NCBI RefSeq assembly: GCF_032823475.1
Contig: NZ_CP127915.1
Location: 1,178,001 to 1,242,000 of the forward strand
Length of the DNA stretch: 64,000 nt
Direction of reading: 5' to 3'
Source: Acinetobacter sp. SAAs474
Lineage (GTDB): Bacteria > Pseudomonadota > Gammaproteobacteria > Pseudomonadales > Moraxellaceae
In this document: one piece after another, positions 1-9,594 of the stretch
How the letters are laid out: every line of letters starts with the position of its first letter
Numbering within the stretch: position 1 is the stretch's first letter
Notes under the pieces: generated by a model
What the model saw: the letters and a program-made list of their open reading frames with translations, nothing else
Told to the model about the DNA's origin: nothing
Database searches by the model: none
Program-made: the position numbers and the translations under genes

Positions 1-729
1 TAACACAGCGCCTGAACCCATAATCAGTTGATAGACAATACAAGCAGAAACACAGCCAATAAAAACAGCCTTAATCGAGGCTTTGGTATAGGTAAATTCA
101 CCTCTCATTTCTTCTATTACAAATAAAATACCACCTAATGGTGCATTAAATGCTGTGGTAATTCCAGCACCAGCACCTGTCGCAATAAGGGTATGTTGTG
201 ATTCTTTGCTTTTGACTCGAGAAATATCCGAGACCATTTTCCCTAAATTAGATCCCATTTGTACCGTTGGGCCTTCGCGCCCTAACACCATGCCACTCCC
301 TAAAGCAGCAAGTCCACCAAAAAATTTAACAGGTAAAACTCTCCACCATCGTACAGGCCTTAAATCGAGTAAGGCACCTTCAACTTCGGGAATTCCAGAA
401 CCTGCAGATTCAGGTGCATATCTTTTGACAAGATAATACGACACTGCCCCCATGGCGGCAGTAATGATAAATGTGAGGAAGACTTTCCAATACATATTGT
501 GAAATATACTGTCGCTATCGTTACCAATATTCATTCGCCATGAAATAATGGCATTGATACCAAGTTGGAACAAAGAACCAAGTAAACCTGTAAATGCACC
601 CACGATACAGGCTAAAAAAAGAATAATAAAAGGAGAGCGTTTTTGCCATCGATTAATTTTTTTTGCAATAGTCAGCGCTATAGTGTTGCTTTTCTGCATG
701 ATAGTTATTCCCTCATTTTCTTCTATCAT
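1..729 (-). CDS. clcA: ClC-family H+/Cl- exchange transporter, 3' truncated by window edge
   Basis: The reverse strand is open for 243 codons from an ATG at 729 to the window edge, so only the N-terminal part is present. It contains the two chloride-selectivity signatures of the ClC family: GSGIPEVEG at about residues 101-109 and GREGPTVQMG, whose Glu is the external gating glutamate. Several hydrophobic helices precede and follow them. The family exchanges chloride for protons across the inner membrane, often for acid resistance. An in-frame ATG at 699 has a GAGGG ribosome site ten bases upstream and may be the real start; the ATG at 729 has only a weak site. The family assignment is firm. 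The choice of clcA over another ClC paralogue is inferred. Confidence 0.85.
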   Translation of the reverse strand, partial: MIEENEGITIMQKSNTIALTIAKKINRWQKRSPFIILFLACIVGAFTGLLGSLFQLGINAIISWRMNIGNDSDSIFHNMYWKVFLTFIITAAMGAVSYYLVKRYAPESAGSGIPEVEGALLDLRPVRWWRVLPVKFFGGLAALGSGMVLGREGPTVQMGSNLGKMVSDISRVKSKESQHTLIATGAGAGITTAFNAPLGGILFVIEEMRGEFTYTKASIKAVFIGCVSACIVYQLIMGSGAVL

Positions 730-1045
730 TTAATCTTTGGCGTATATTGATTAGATGCAATGTGCTGTAAATATTATAAAAATTATATACTTTTGTGCAG
801 CATTTGATTTTACTCAAAGAGATCAAGAATAGATATATTTTTATAATATAGCGAATATCATGAAGAATAAATATAAGAAATGGGTCATATTTGGAAACGC
901 GTATTTTGCCAAAAACTGGCCTGTAAACATGATTAAAAATGTCTGCCAGTCATTGGATTTAATACGGATGATTCTAAATCAATGTAGATAGTTTGTTAGA
1001 TATCGTCTAAGGAGAGTCTATACTCTCCTCATTTTAATACTGATT
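730..1045. other. intergenic region with a marginal 43-codon ORF
   Basis: This AT-rich stretch lies between the ClC gene start and the lpxL stop. A + strand ORF runs from ATG 860 to TAG 991 (43 residues, starting MKNKYKKWVIFG). A TATAAT box lies at 842-847 and an inverted repeat at 1010-1029. The ORF has no good Shine-Dalgarno sequence or -35 box, so it may be chance. Confidence 0.3.
1010..1029. terminator. hairpin downstream of lpxL
   Basis: A perfect 8 bp inverted repeat (AGGAGAGT / ACTCTCCT) with a 4-base loop lies just past the lpxL stop. It lacks a long T run on the lpxL strand. On the + strand it is followed by CATTTT. It could terminate lpxL weakly, or the small + strand ORF. Confidence 0.4.
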
Positions 1046-1981
1046 TTAGTAAATGTTTTGATATCCTTCGGGGCGTGTTTTAAAGCGACGGTGGAACCAC
1101 ATATATTGTGTTGGTGCAATCCGTAATTGTCGTTCAATAATAAGGTTGGTTCGTGTAGCATCATCAAGTTCATCTGCACTTGGAAAATTCTCTACAGGTG
1201 GCTCAATCAAAACTTTATAACGAGGATGATGCAAATCACCGGTACGATAAAAATAAAGTGGAATTGCAGCCGCATGTGTCATTTTTAATAAGCGTCGATG
1301 TGCAGTTAATGTGGCAGCCGGTACAGCAAAAAAAGGGGCCATAATCCCTTGCTTTAAACCAAAATCTTGGTCAGGACTATACCAAATGGCACGGCCATTT
1401 TTTAACTGACGAATGAGGCCACGCATATCATCATGATCAATTTGATGGCTATAAATCGTAGCACGACAACGATAAATAAGCATATCGAGTAGGGGATTAT
1501 TCTGTGGTCTATAGACCACATCTGGATCAAAATATTGTGCACAGACATAGCCACCGGCATCAAGTAGCGTTGAGTGTGTGCCTAAGAGTAATACACCTTT
1601 CCCTGCTGCTTGGGCACGCTGAATATGTTCAAGTCCTTCAATTTCAGTACGACCTTTAAACCAGTCAGGACAATACCATGCATTTAAGGTCTCAAATACG
1701 CCCAACATTTGGTCAATAAAAACTTGTTTGGCATTGGCTTCAACTTGTGCTGCCGACCATTCAGGAAAGCAGACCTCTAAATTACGTCGTGTAGTGTTGC
1801 GACGTGACTTTAAATATTTAAAAGATAGCAGTCCTAAAATTTTTGCTAAACGGTATTGAATCCACCAAGGTAAAATGGCCAAAATCATTAAGAAGATAAT
1901 ACTGATCCATATGCCCCAATATTGTGGTAATAGAAAAGACCAGCGAAATTCACCGGGTTTATACTCTGGTTTTTTACTCAT
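1046..1981 (-). CDS. lpxL: lipid A biosynthesis lauroyl acyltransferase
   Basis: This 311-residue inner-membrane enzyme transfers an acyl chain from acyl-ACP onto the Kdo2-lipid A precursor. An N-terminal hydrophobic segment lies at about residues 24-42. The HX4D catalytic motif is H136-S-T-L-L-D141. The stretches RNLEVCFPEWS (about 66-76) and MWFHRRFKTRPEG near the C-terminus closely follow Escherichia coli LpxL, which favours LpxL over LpxM. Length is normal for the family. It lies downstream of uup on the same strand but behind the uup terminator, so it is probably transcribed separately. Acinetobacter carries both LpxL and LpxM, and the substrate position cannot be proved from sequence alone. 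Confidence 0.88.
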   Translation of the reverse strand: MSKKPEYKPGEFRWSFLLPQYWGIWISIIFLMILAILPWWIQYRLAKILGLLSFKYLKSRRNTTRRNLEVCFPEWSAAQVEANAKQVFIDQMLGVFETLNAWYCPDWFKGRTEIEGLEHIQRAQAAGKGVLLLGTHSTLLDAGGYVCAQYFDPDVVYRPQNNPLLDMLIYRCRATIYSHQIDHDDMRGLIRQLKNGRAIWYSPDQDFGLKQGIMAPFFAVPAATLTAHRRLLKMTHAAAIPLYFYRTGDLHHPRYKVLIEPPVENFPSADELDDATRTNLIIERQLRIAPTQYMWFHRRFKTRPEGYQNIY

Positions 1982-2035
1982 AAGCCGTATTTATTGATCG
2001 ATTCTGTATAGTTTAACAGATGTCATTATGGAATA

Positions 2036-2071
2036 AAAAAGCATCTCTAGTCACAACTATCGATGCTTTTT
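2036..2071 (-). terminator. rho-independent terminator of uup
   Basis: A 10 bp inverted repeat built on AAAAAGCATC / GATGCTTTTT follows the uup stop. On the - strand it ends in a run of six T. It lies between uup and lpxL. Confidence 0.8.
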
Positions 2072-2102
2072 ATACAATTTTTGATGCTAATTAAGCTGAG
2101 TT

Positions 2103-4004
2103 TTAGCCTTGATTTAGATTATCTAAGGCTTCCCAACGTTCGAGCTTTTCGAGTAGTAACTCGTCAATTTCGTTGAGACGTTGAGAAAGTTTTAAGGCTT
2201 GATCTGCATCCTGAATAAATAATGAGCCATCTGCCAACTGGGCATGCAAATATGCCTGCTCTTGTTCTAAAGTCTCAATTTCAAGCGGTAATTGCTCTAA
2301 TTCACGTTGATCTTTATAGCTTAGCTTTACTTTTTTCACCGTAGATGCCGTGGTGGCTTCTGCTTTGGCAAGGGCTTTTTTCACCGAACTTTTCTGATCA
2401 ACAACCGTTTGATCTGGACGTTGCTCCAAATAATCCTGATAACCACCAACATACTCATCAATATGACCTTTGCCATCAAATACCCAAGTTGAGGTGACGA
2501 CATTATCCATAAAGGCACGGTCATGTGAAATCAGTAATAAAGTACCTTTATAACTGGCCAGCATTTCTTCTAATAACTCTAAAGTTACCATATCCAGATC
2601 GTTGGTCGGTTCATCCATCACAATCAGGTTTGAAGGTTTAAGCAATAACTTGGCCAATAAAATACGATTACGTTCTCCACCAGAGAGCGCCTTAACGGGT
2701 GTACGTGCACGTTCAGGTGAGAATAAGAAATCTTGCAAATAGCTGTAAATATGACGACGCTGTCCATTAACATCAACGTGGTCGGAACCCTCAGAGACAT
2801 TATCTTTGACTGACTTTTCCAGATCTAGTGCATTACGCAATTGATCAAAGTAGGCCACTTCGAGCTGTGTTCCTGTTTTGACTGCACCACTGTGTGCTTG
2901 TTCACCTAGAATCGCTTTAATTAATGTCGTTTTACCTACACCGTTATCACCGACTAAGCCAATACGATCACCACGCAAAACGATTGCAGAAAAGTCTTTG
3001 ATAATAGGTGCATCATCAGCAAAACTAACACTCATATTTTCGATTTCAAACACCAACTTCCCTGAACGGTTAGCCTCTTGCGCCATCATGTTAACTTTCC
3101 CTTGCTGAGAACGGCGCGCTTTAGATTCCTCACGCAGCGCTTTGAGCGCACGAACACGTCCTTCATTACGGGTACGACGGGCTTTGATTCCTTGGCGAAT
3201 CCAGACCTCTTCTTCAGCTAAACGTTTATCAAACAGCGCATTCTGCTTTTCTTCTGCTTCCATTTGTTGTGCTTTTAATTCAAGGTAGCGCGAGTAGTTT
3301 CCTTCAAAACTACGCAAGGTACCTCGGTCAAGCTCAACAATACGTGTTGCAATACTATCGACAAAAGCTCGGTCATGCGAAATAAACAGTAAGGTTAAAT
3401 TATTTTGGTCGAGTAAAAATTTTTCTAACCATTCGATACTTTCCACATCTAAATGGTTGGTGGGTTCGTCGAGTAATAGGACATCGGGTTGTGTGAGTAA
3501 GGCACGGGCCAATAAGACACGACGTTTACGTCCGCCAGATAGATCTGCTAAGTCAGCATCTGGATCTAACCCCATTTTACTTAAAATCGCATTTACTTTG
3601 GTTTCTAGGGCCCAACCGTCAAGCTGGTCCATTTTATGTTGTAAATGACCCATTCGGTCACAAGCGTCCATATCACCTAATACACAAGCATCACTTGCTT
3701 CATGATAGGCACGTAGTACTTCGGCTGCTTCACCGGCACCATCTGCAACAATATCGGAAACTTTACCTGAATCCATTGGTACATCTTGCGCGAGCATTGA
3801 AATAGTGATGCCATTTTGTAATGCAACTTCACCGGCATCTGGAAGTAAGCTTCCTTCAATCAGTTTAAGTAATGTAGACTTACCTTCACCATTTCGGCCA
3901 ATCAAACAGACTCGTTCGCCACGTTCTAGGTTGAAGTTCGCGCCGTCGAGCAAGGCAGGTCCACCGAAAGCAAGTTGGACATCCCTTAAAGTAATATAGG
4001 CCAT
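2103..4004 (-). CDS. uup: ABC-F family ATPase Uup
   Basis: This 633-residue soluble protein has two ABC ATPase domains and no membrane segments. Domain 1 has Walker A GRNGEGKST (residues 36-44), the signature LSGG near 155 and Walker B LLLDEPTNHLD. Domain 2 has GDNGVGKTT near 350, LSGGERNR near 440 and VMDEPTNDLD. The segment EEVWIRQGIKARRTRNEGRV between the domains and the charged coiled-coil C-terminus (about 555-630) are typical of Uup. ABC-F proteins act on ribosomes, and Uup is also linked to precise excision of transposons and to replication or ribosome assembly. The start has AGGA six bases upstream. It is divergent from slyX, only 33 bp away. Confidence 0.93.
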   Translation of the reverse strand: MAYITLRDVQLAFGGPALLDGANFNLERGERVCLIGRNGEGKSTLLKLIEGSLLPDAGEVALQNGITISMLAQDVPMDSGKVSDIVADGAGEAAEVLRAYHEASDACVLGDMDACDRMGHLQHKMDQLDGWALETKVNAILSKMGLDPDADLADLSGGRKRRVLLARALLTQPDVLLLDEPTNHLDVESIEWLEKFLLDQNNLTLLFISHDRAFVDSIATRIVELDRGTLRSFEGNYSRYLELKAQQMEAEEKQNALFDKRLAEEEVWIRQGIKARRTRNEGRVRALKALREESKARRSQQGKVNMMAQEANRSGKLVFEIENMSVSFADDAPIIKDFSAIVLRGDRIGLVGDNGVGKTTLIKAILGEQAHSGAVKTGTQLEVAYFDQLRNALDLEKSVKDNVSEGSDHVDVNGQRRHIYSYLQDFLFSPERARTPVKALSGGERNRILLAKLLLKPSNLIVMDEPTNDLDMVTLELLEEMLASYKGTLLLISHDRAFMDNVVTSTWVFDGKGHIDEYVGGYQDYLEQRPDQTVVDQKSSVKKALAKAEATTASTVKKVKLSYKDQRELEQLPLEIETLEQEQAYLHAQLADGSLFIQDADQALKLSQRLNEIDELLLEKLERWEALDNLNQG

Positions 4005-4037
4005 AATGTTTCCTAAAATCTCAAATGAGGACTTAAA

Positions 4038-4283
4038 GTGACTAAATATAATATTGATGATGATCAGGGGTCATTTTCCGCACCTATTGAAGATTTGCAA
4101 GTGCGAATTGCTTTTTTAGATGATTTAATTGATCAATTAAACGATCAAATAGCTAAACAGGCGATGGAAATCTCTGATTTAAAAAAACAAATGCAAATTT
4201 TGTATCAGCGTGTTGAATCTGCAGATTTATCTGAAGGGATAGAAGCTTTTGATCCAATCAACAATATTCCACCGCATTATTAA
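4038..4283 (+). CDS. slyX: SlyX-like protein
   Basis: This 81-residue acidic protein is predicted to be mostly a coiled coil: a heptad-like stretch covers about residues 17-60. It ends in the PPHY tail characteristic of SlyX. The start is GTG with GAGG eight bases upstream. The biochemical role of SlyX is unknown; it was named from its position next to slyD in Escherichia coli. Here it is divergent from uup, with 33 bp between the start codons, so each promoter probably overlaps the other gene's leader or coding sequence. Confidence 0.8.
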   Translation: MTKYNIDDDQGSFSAPIEDLQVRIAFLDDLIDQLNDQIAKQAMEISDLKKQMQILYQRVESADLSEGIEAFDPINNIPPHY

Positions 4284-4511
4284 TATAGAATGAACCTGTA
4301 CCAGTGGCTGTTGATCATGAGGTACTGCGCATTATCAATCAATGATATTTTTCAACTGATGACTGAGTGACGCGATATGATTATAGATTGATCGCTTCAC
4401 CTGTTTTGGAGGCTTGATCAGAAAAAATAATACTGCAAATTTTGTTTGAGATTTGAATCCATCTCATTGTACTCTCTTGGTCTTATGTAATTGAAAGCAA
4501 TGACCTAAAAT

Positions 4512-5504
4512 ATGCATCGTAATGTCGCTTTACTGGATTTAGAAAAAAATATACCAACAGCCGAGCTATTAAAAACATGGATTGAGCATTATGACACGGT
4601 CTATGTTTTTAATGCTCGTGGTCATTTTGAATATCACTTAGAAGATTTAACTGAATTGGCTGAGTGGATTTATCATGGTCAGTTGGTGATTTTAGTGACG
4701 GCCGAATTAAAACAAAAGCAATTTATCTATGCTGTTGTGGTGGGACAATTATTGGCATTGTTAGAACATGACGTACATGTTGATGTAATTTCCGTGATAG
4801 AACATCGCGATATACTGATATCGATGTTGGATGACGCTGATATTTCTAATCATTTAGTCACGCTTGATGCATCGCGAAGTCGAGTGAAACCATCGATTAA
4901 ACTCCCAAGCGTCAGTAAGATTTTAGCCAGTCAGGATCTACAAGCAGTTAAAAAATATTGTGATGCGCTTTTTAGTATGTCAGGTTTACCCAATAATTTA
5001 ATGCGATTAAAAAATTCTGTAGCTAATATTTTAAAATGCGATGAGGTACAAGTTCAAAAAATAGTCGGGATGTTAATTCATCTTAAAATTGTTAAAAAAT
5101 ATGATAGTCAGATTCAATTTCGTAAAAAAGTACTGGCGCAATGGCTAAAGCTCGATTTGAGTGTCGGGGACAGTGCTCAGATAACGCATGTTCAGAATGT
5201 TTCCACAGATCAGCACCATATCACAGCACCAGCAGATTTGCCGCAGTCGTCTGCGATCAAAACGCCTGAAGAAATATTGCCGCAAACTTTGACAGATATC
5301 GATCCAATGCAAATTGCAGTCGTAAAAAAGTTACATCTATTACAGGATCAAAAACCTAAAGATATTTATGCTTTTCGGGATTTGTTGCTAGGCATGTTTC
5401 CTCAGTCAGATGTTCGACTGATATTAAAGACATGGATTGATAAAGGTTATATTTATTGTGATGGGCATGAAGTACTATATAGTCATGAAATGTTGTTAAA
5501 TTAA
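4512..5504 (+). CDS. uncharacterised protein with a possible N-terminal PIN-like domain
   Basis: This protein of 330 residues does not belong to a family I can name with confidence. Residues 1-125 alternate beta strands and helices. An acidic opening strand (NVALLDLEKN, 4-13), a strand LVILVT near 59-64 and VDVISV near 93-98 suggest a Rossmann-like or PIN/NYN-like nuclease fold; this is inference only. The middle (about 150-215) is Lys/Leu-rich and looks like a winged helix. A low-complexity linker (about 218-260, rich in Q, P, T and S) leads to a second small helical domain (about 265-330). It has no signal peptide or membrane segment. It is a stand-alone gene in a housekeeping neighbourhood. 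Confidence 0.6.
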   Translation: MHRNVALLDLEKNIPTAELLKTWIEHYDTVYVFNARGHFEYHLEDLTELAEWIYHGQLVILVTAELKQKQFIYAVVVGQLLALLEHDVHVDVISVIEHRDILISMLDDADISNHLVTLDASRSRVKPSIKLPSVSKILASQDLQAVKKYCDALFSMSGLPNNLMRLKNSVANILKCDEVQVQKIVGMLIHLKIVKKYDSQIQFRKKVLAQWLKLDLSVGDSAQITHVQNVSTDQHHITAPADLPQSSAIKTPEEILPQTLTDIDPMQIAVVKKLHLLQDQKPKDIYAFRDLLLGMFPQSDVRLILKTWIDKGYIYCDGHEVLYSHEMLLN

Positions 5505-5848
5505 ATATGATAAGCATAAGATTTATCATCTCTGTCATCGGCACGATTTTAGGCGATATGCTGGGTAAAAAACGTCTGTTATACATCGTCTAAAAGATAG
5601 ATAAGAGCTAATTTTCAAACAATCACACCTTAAAATCAGCCCAGTGAGCGTAGTTATTACGCTCAGCAAGGTCATGATGTGATATAAACGCCAGCTTAGC
5701 TGGTTGAGCTGTCGAAAAAATACTTTGATGTAATAGAAATGTAAAATTATCGTGGCTGCAGTATATCTTCGATATTAATTTCTGGTCCAGCACTTGCCTT
5801 TTATATTCTGCTTATGCAACTCTAATATAGGAATAAAAAGGTTGTACT
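5505..5848. other. intergenic region with a possible 28-codon ORF and a hairpin
   Basis: No recognisable gene lies here. A short + strand ORF begins two bases after the preceding stop (ATG 5507 to TAA 5593, 28 residues), with a hydrophobic start followed by a Lys-Lys-Arg stretch. It could be a coupled membrane peptide or chance. A 7 bp hairpin (GAGCGTA / TACGCTC) lies at about 5647-5665 without a T run. Confidence 0.3.
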
Positions 5849-6298
5849 ATGGAAAATACTGGAATTTGGGTTGTCGTTGTTATCATTATTTTTGTACTGG
5901 GGTCAATTTTGGGCTTACGTGTTAGTCCAAGAGAAAAGGCGCTAGGCATCATGCGTGATAAAGCAAGAAAAATGGGATTACACCCTCGACTGGTATCAGC
6001 GCCGGACTGGACAAAGATTCCAAAGGCTTCAGAAGATCGTGCCAGTATGGTTGCGTATTATAGTATTTTGATTCCGGATGCACGTCTTCCTTTGATGCGC
6101 GCATTGGTCATTGATCAAAAACTTCAATTGGTTTACGGTGATGAAAAATTTAACAATCTACCGATTGAATTAAAAGGCATTTATGCTATTGATATGCAAG
6201 CGAACTGTATTGGACTCTATTGGAATGAAGAAGCAGATTTAATGGCTTCCCAATTAGATGATATCAAGGCATGTTTAAGTTCTCTAGCAGAAGTTTAA
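5849..6298 (+). CDS. membrane-anchored protein of unknown function
   Basis: This 149-residue protein has a single N-terminal hydrophobic helix (about residues 5-24) followed by a basic segment (PREKALGIMRDKARKMG) and a soluble alpha/beta domain of about 110 residues. This suggests a monotopic inner-membrane protein whose domain faces the cytoplasm. It is 26 bp upstream of topA on the same strand, so the two may be co-transcribed. An AATAGG ribosome site precedes the start. I do not recognise the domain and propose no function. Confidence 0.65.
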   Translation: MENTGIWVVVVIIIFVLGSILGLRVSPREKALGIMRDKARKMGLHPRLVSAPDWTKIPKASEDRASMVAYYSILIPDARLPLMRALVIDQKLQLVYGDEKFNNLPIELKGIYAIDMQANCIGLYWNEEADLMASQLDDIKACLSSLAEV

Positions 6299-6324
6299 TT
6301 TATATATAGGATTAATAGTGAATT

Positions 6325-8967
6325 ATGGCGAACGCTCCTCGATCCACATCTAAAACGAGCACTGCAAAAACTTCCGAGGCAGGGAGCAAACGTGCCTTAG
6401 TGATTGTGGAGTCGCCTGCAAAAGCGAAAACAATCAATAAATATTTAGGTTCACAATATATTGTGAAATCTTCTGTAGGCCATGTACGTGATTTACCTAC
6501 AGGTGGTGCGACAAAAACAGCAGATAAAAAACCTGCAACACGTACAAAATTAACACCAGAAGAAAAAGCCCAGAAAGCCCAAAATGCGCTCATTAATCGT
6601 ATGGGGGTAGATCCTGAACATGACTGGAAAGCACAATATGAAGTTTTACCAGGCAAGGAACATGTCGTTGCAGAATTAAAAAAACTAGCATCACAAGTCG
6701 ATGAGATTTATCTTGCAACGGATTTAGACCGAGAGGGTGAAGCAATTGCTTGGCATCTTAAGGAGGTGATTGGCGGGGATGATTCACGTTATCAGCGTGT
6801 AGTCTTTAATGAAATCACCAAAAATGCCATTCAAGAGGCCTTTCAGCATCCGTCACGTTTAGATACCAATAAAGTGAATGCACAGCAAGCACGCCGTTTT
6901 CTTGATCGCGTGGTTGGATTTATGATTTCTCCCTTACTGTGGGAAAAAATTGCCCGAGGCCTATCGGCAGGGCGTGTACAATCCGTTGCTGTTAAATTGG
7001 TGGTTGAACGTGAACGTGAAATTCGTGCTTTCATTCCAGAAGAATATTGGCAGGTATTCGCAGATACACAGTCACAACAAGATCACATTCGTTTAGAAGC
7101 GGTGAAACAGGCAGGAAAACCTTTAAAATTACGTAATAAAGCAGATACCGATGCTTTATTAAATATTTTAAAGGATGCCAGTTATCAAGTATCAGCACGT
7201 GAAGACAAGCCAACGAAGGTTAATCCAAGTGCGCCTTATATCACCTCAACCTTACAACAAGCGGCAAGCACACGTTTGGGTTTTTCAGTGAAAAAAACCA
7301 TGATGCTAGCACAGCGTTTGTATGAGGCTGGTTTTATTACATATATGCGTACCGATTCTACATTTTTAAGTGATGATGCCGTACAGATGGTTCGTCAGCA
7401 TATTGAAACTGAATTTGGGACAAAATATCTTCCTGCGCAGCCAAATCGTTATGGCAACAAGGCTGGTGCACAAGAAGCACATGAAGCCATTCGTCCATCG
7501 AATGTTGTATTAACGGGGGATAGTCTGGTTGGTGTAGAGCGTGATGCACAGCGATTATATGATTTAATTTGGCGTCAATTTGTTGCATGTCAAATGACAC
7601 CTGCACAATATCTATCTTCAACGATTTTAGTGAATGCCAATGGCGTTGAATTAAAAGCTAAAGGTCGTACTTTGGTGTTTGATGGTTTTACTAAAATTCG
7701 TGGTCAGAATAAATCAGATGATGATATTTTATTGCCTGCAGTTCAAGTGGGTGAGATATTACATTTAGAAAAACTTGATCCATCTCAGCATTTTACCAAG
7801 CCACCAGCACGATTTACTGAGGCGTCTTTAGTGAAAGAGTTGGAAAAACGAGGTATTGGTCGTCCATCGACCTATGCCGCAATTATTTCAACTATTCAAG
7901 ATCGTGGCTACGTCAAGCTAGAAAGTCGTCGTCTTTTTGCAGAAAAAATGGGTGAAATTGTCACAGATCGTCTGGATGAAAGTTTTAATAATCTGATGAA
8001 TTATGACTTTACTGCTGGTCTGGAAGGGCAATTGGATAAAGTTGCAGAAGGTGAACGCAACTGGAAGGATTTGCTGAATAATTTTTATGGCGATTTTAAA
8101 CAGCGTTTAACCAATGCTCAGGGTGAAGATGGTATGCGTCGCAATCAGCCTGTTGAAGTTGGTGCTGTGCATTGTAAAGAATGTGATCGCCCTATGCAGA
8201 TACGAACAGGAACAACAGGGGTATTTCTAGGATGTTCAGGGTATAATCTACCGCCAAAAGAGCGTTGCAAAGGTACATTAAACCTAACTCCTGTAGAATC
8301 ATTGGTGATGCTGTCCGATGACGATGCTGCAGAAACTGCAGATTTAATGTCAAAAAAACGTTGCCCAATTTGTGAAACGGCAATGGATAGCTATGTGATT
8401 GATGGTGGGCGTAAATTACATATTTGTGGTAATAATCCGGACTGTAGTGGTTTTGAACTTGAAGAGGGAGAGTTTAAAATCAAGGGTTATGATGGTCCGA
8501 CGATTCCATGTGATAAATGTGATGGCGAGATGCAATTAAAAACAGGGCGTTTTGGACCTTATTTTGCATGTACTAGCTGTGATAATACCCGTAAGGTATT
8601 GAAAAATGGACAGCCTGCACCGCCACGTGTTGATCCAATAAAAATGGAACATTTACGTTCAACTAAGCACGATGACTTTTTTGTATTACGTGATGGTGCT
8701 GCGGGGTTGTTTTTAGCGGCCAGTAAGTTTCCTAAAGTTCGTGAAACACGTGCACCTAAAGTTGCAGAATTACGTACAGTAGCCGAGCAGCTTGATCCAA
8801 AATATCAATTTATTTTACAAGCGCCTGATGTTGATCCAGAAGGTCATCCGACACTGGTTAAGTTTAGTCGTAAAAATCAAAGTCAATATATTGGTTCTGA
8901 AACCGTCGAAGGTAAGCCAACCAAATGGAGTTTGATTTACCAAGATGGTCAATGGGTTGAAGGGTAA
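6325..8967 (+). CDS. topA: DNA topoisomerase I
   Basis: This type IA topoisomerase of 880 residues relaxes negative supercoils. A Ser/Thr/Lys-rich leader (1-21) precedes the Toprim domain, with E29 and the acidic triad region D133-x-D135-x-E137. The nucleophile is Tyr340 in the ITYMRTDS motif. Three C-terminal four-Cys zinc modules start near residue 617 (CKEC), near 680 (CPIC) and near 730 (CDKC), followed by a basic C-terminal tail. Length and order match the Escherichia coli enzyme (865 residues). The gene ends at a strong terminator, and an insertion sequence sits directly after that terminator. Confidence 0.97.
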   Translation: MANAPRSTSKTSTAKTSEAGSKRALVIVESPAKAKTINKYLGSQYIVKSSVGHVRDLPTGGATKTADKKPATRTKLTPEEKAQKAQNALINRMGVDPEHDWKAQYEVLPGKEHVVAELKKLASQVDEIYLATDLDREGEAIAWHLKEVIGGDDSRYQRVVFNEITKNAIQEAFQHPSRLDTNKVNAQQARRFLDRVVGFMISPLLWEKIARGLSAGRVQSVAVKLVVEREREIRAFIPEEYWQVFADTQSQQDHIRLEAVKQAGKPLKLRNKADTDALLNILKDASYQVSAREDKPTKVNPSAPYITSTLQQAASTRLGFSVKKTMMLAQRLYEAGFITYMRTDSTFLSDDAVQMVRQHIETEFGTKYLPAQPNRYGNKAGAQEAHEAIRPSNVVLTGDSLVGVERDAQRLYDLIWRQFVACQMTPAQYLSSTILVNANGVELKAKGRTLVFDGFTKIRGQNKSDDDILLPAVQVGEILHLEKLDPSQHFTKPPARFTEASLVKELEKRGIGRPSTYAAIISTIQDRGYVKLESRRLFAEKMGEIVTDRLDESFNNLMNYDFTAGLEGQLDKVAEGERNWKDLLNNFYGDFKQRLTNAQGEDGMRRNQPVEVGAVHCKECDRPMQIRTGTTGVFLGCSGYNLPPKERCKGTLNLTPVESLVMLSDDDAAETADLMSKKRCPICETAMDSYVIDGGRKLHICGNNPDCSGFELEEGEFKIKGYDGPTIPCDKCDGEMQLKTGRFGPYFACTSCDNTRKVLKNGQPAPPRVDPIKMEHLRSTKHDDFFVLRDGAAGLFLAASKFPKVRETRAPKVAELRTVAEQLDPKYQFILQAPDVDPEGHPTLVKFSRKNQSQYIGSETVEGKPTKWSLIYQDGQWVEG

Positions 8968-9008
8968 TAGCGTTTAAAATTGTCGTAAACTATTGTTAAA
9001 TTTGATCA

Positions 9009-9038
9009 AAAATGCTGACCAGTGTCAGCATTTTTTTT
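9009..9038 (+). terminator. rho-independent terminator of topA
   Basis: A 9 bp stem (AATGCTGAC / GTCAGCATT) with a CAGT loop is followed by a run of T on the + strand. It lies 42 bases after the topA stop and remains intact despite the adjacent insertion sequence. Confidence 0.88.
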
Positions 9039-9060
9039 ATTGCTTTGGTATATTTATCTA

Positions 9061-9076
9061 GGGCGTGTCCTCATTT
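9061..9076 (+). repeat. left terminal inverted repeat of the insertion sequence
   Basis: A 16 bp terminal repeat that matches the right end with one mismatch (C against T at the fourth base). It is preceded by the TA target duplication. Confidence 0.9.
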
Positions 9077-9138
9077 GAAGAATAATATTTAAACGCCTAG
9101 AATTAGGCTCTACTTTATCTCCATTTCAATATTTTTCA

Positions 9139-9594
9139 ATGGCACGTACTCTTCTCACAGATGATATTTGGCAACAGATTCAAGTAACAATGAAATTTCA
9201 TGGTTGCTATAGCTCAAAGAACAGTAGAAATATTATGGAAGCTATTTTATGGAAACTACGCACAGGTGCGACATGGCGTGATATTCCTCAAGAGTTTTGC
9301 CCTTGGAAAACTGCTTATAACCGTTTTAATCGCTGGGCTATGAAAGGCTTATGGGATAAATTTTTTTCAAACTACGAGGCAGCTTGGACCAAGAATGGGT
9401 ATTCATTGATGGAAGCTACATACGCGCGCATCAGCATGCAAGTGGAGCTCGGCATGGCTTCGAGCGTGCAATTGGACAATCTCGTGGAGGACTCACAACA
9501 AAGATTCATCTTGCAACCGACGCGAATGGATTACCGATTGATTTTAAAATCACTGGGGGTGATGTCCATGACAGCCAAGTTGCAGAACACCTAA
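9139..9594 (+). CDS. IS5-family transposase, first frame (orfA)
   Basis: This 151-codon frame encodes the N-terminal DNA-binding part of the transposase. The residues LTDDIWQQI, the helix-turn-helix region with LWKLRTGATWRDIPQEF (about residues 36-52) and KTAYNRFNRWAMKGLWDKFF are typical of the IS5 family. After about residue 77 the frame no longer resembles a transposase, because the catalytic part continues in the -1 frame. A run of seven T at 9361-9367 sits exactly where the second frame opens, after its upstream stop at 9357-9359, and is the likely slippage site. The protein would not be catalytic without frameshifting. Confidence 0.88.
   Translation: MARTLLTDDIWQQIQVTMKFHGCYSSKNSRNIMEAILWKLRTGATWRDIPQEFCPWKTAYNRFNRWAMKGLWDKFFSNYEAAWTKNGYSLMEATYARISMQVELGMASSVQLDNLVEDSQQRFILQPTRMDYRLILKSLGVMSMTAKLQNT

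Noticed and set aside
155..733. Two + strand ORFs (155-436 and 548-733)
   Set aside because: They overlap the clearly conserved ClC transporter frame on the - strand and have no recognisable domain, so they are antisense shadows.
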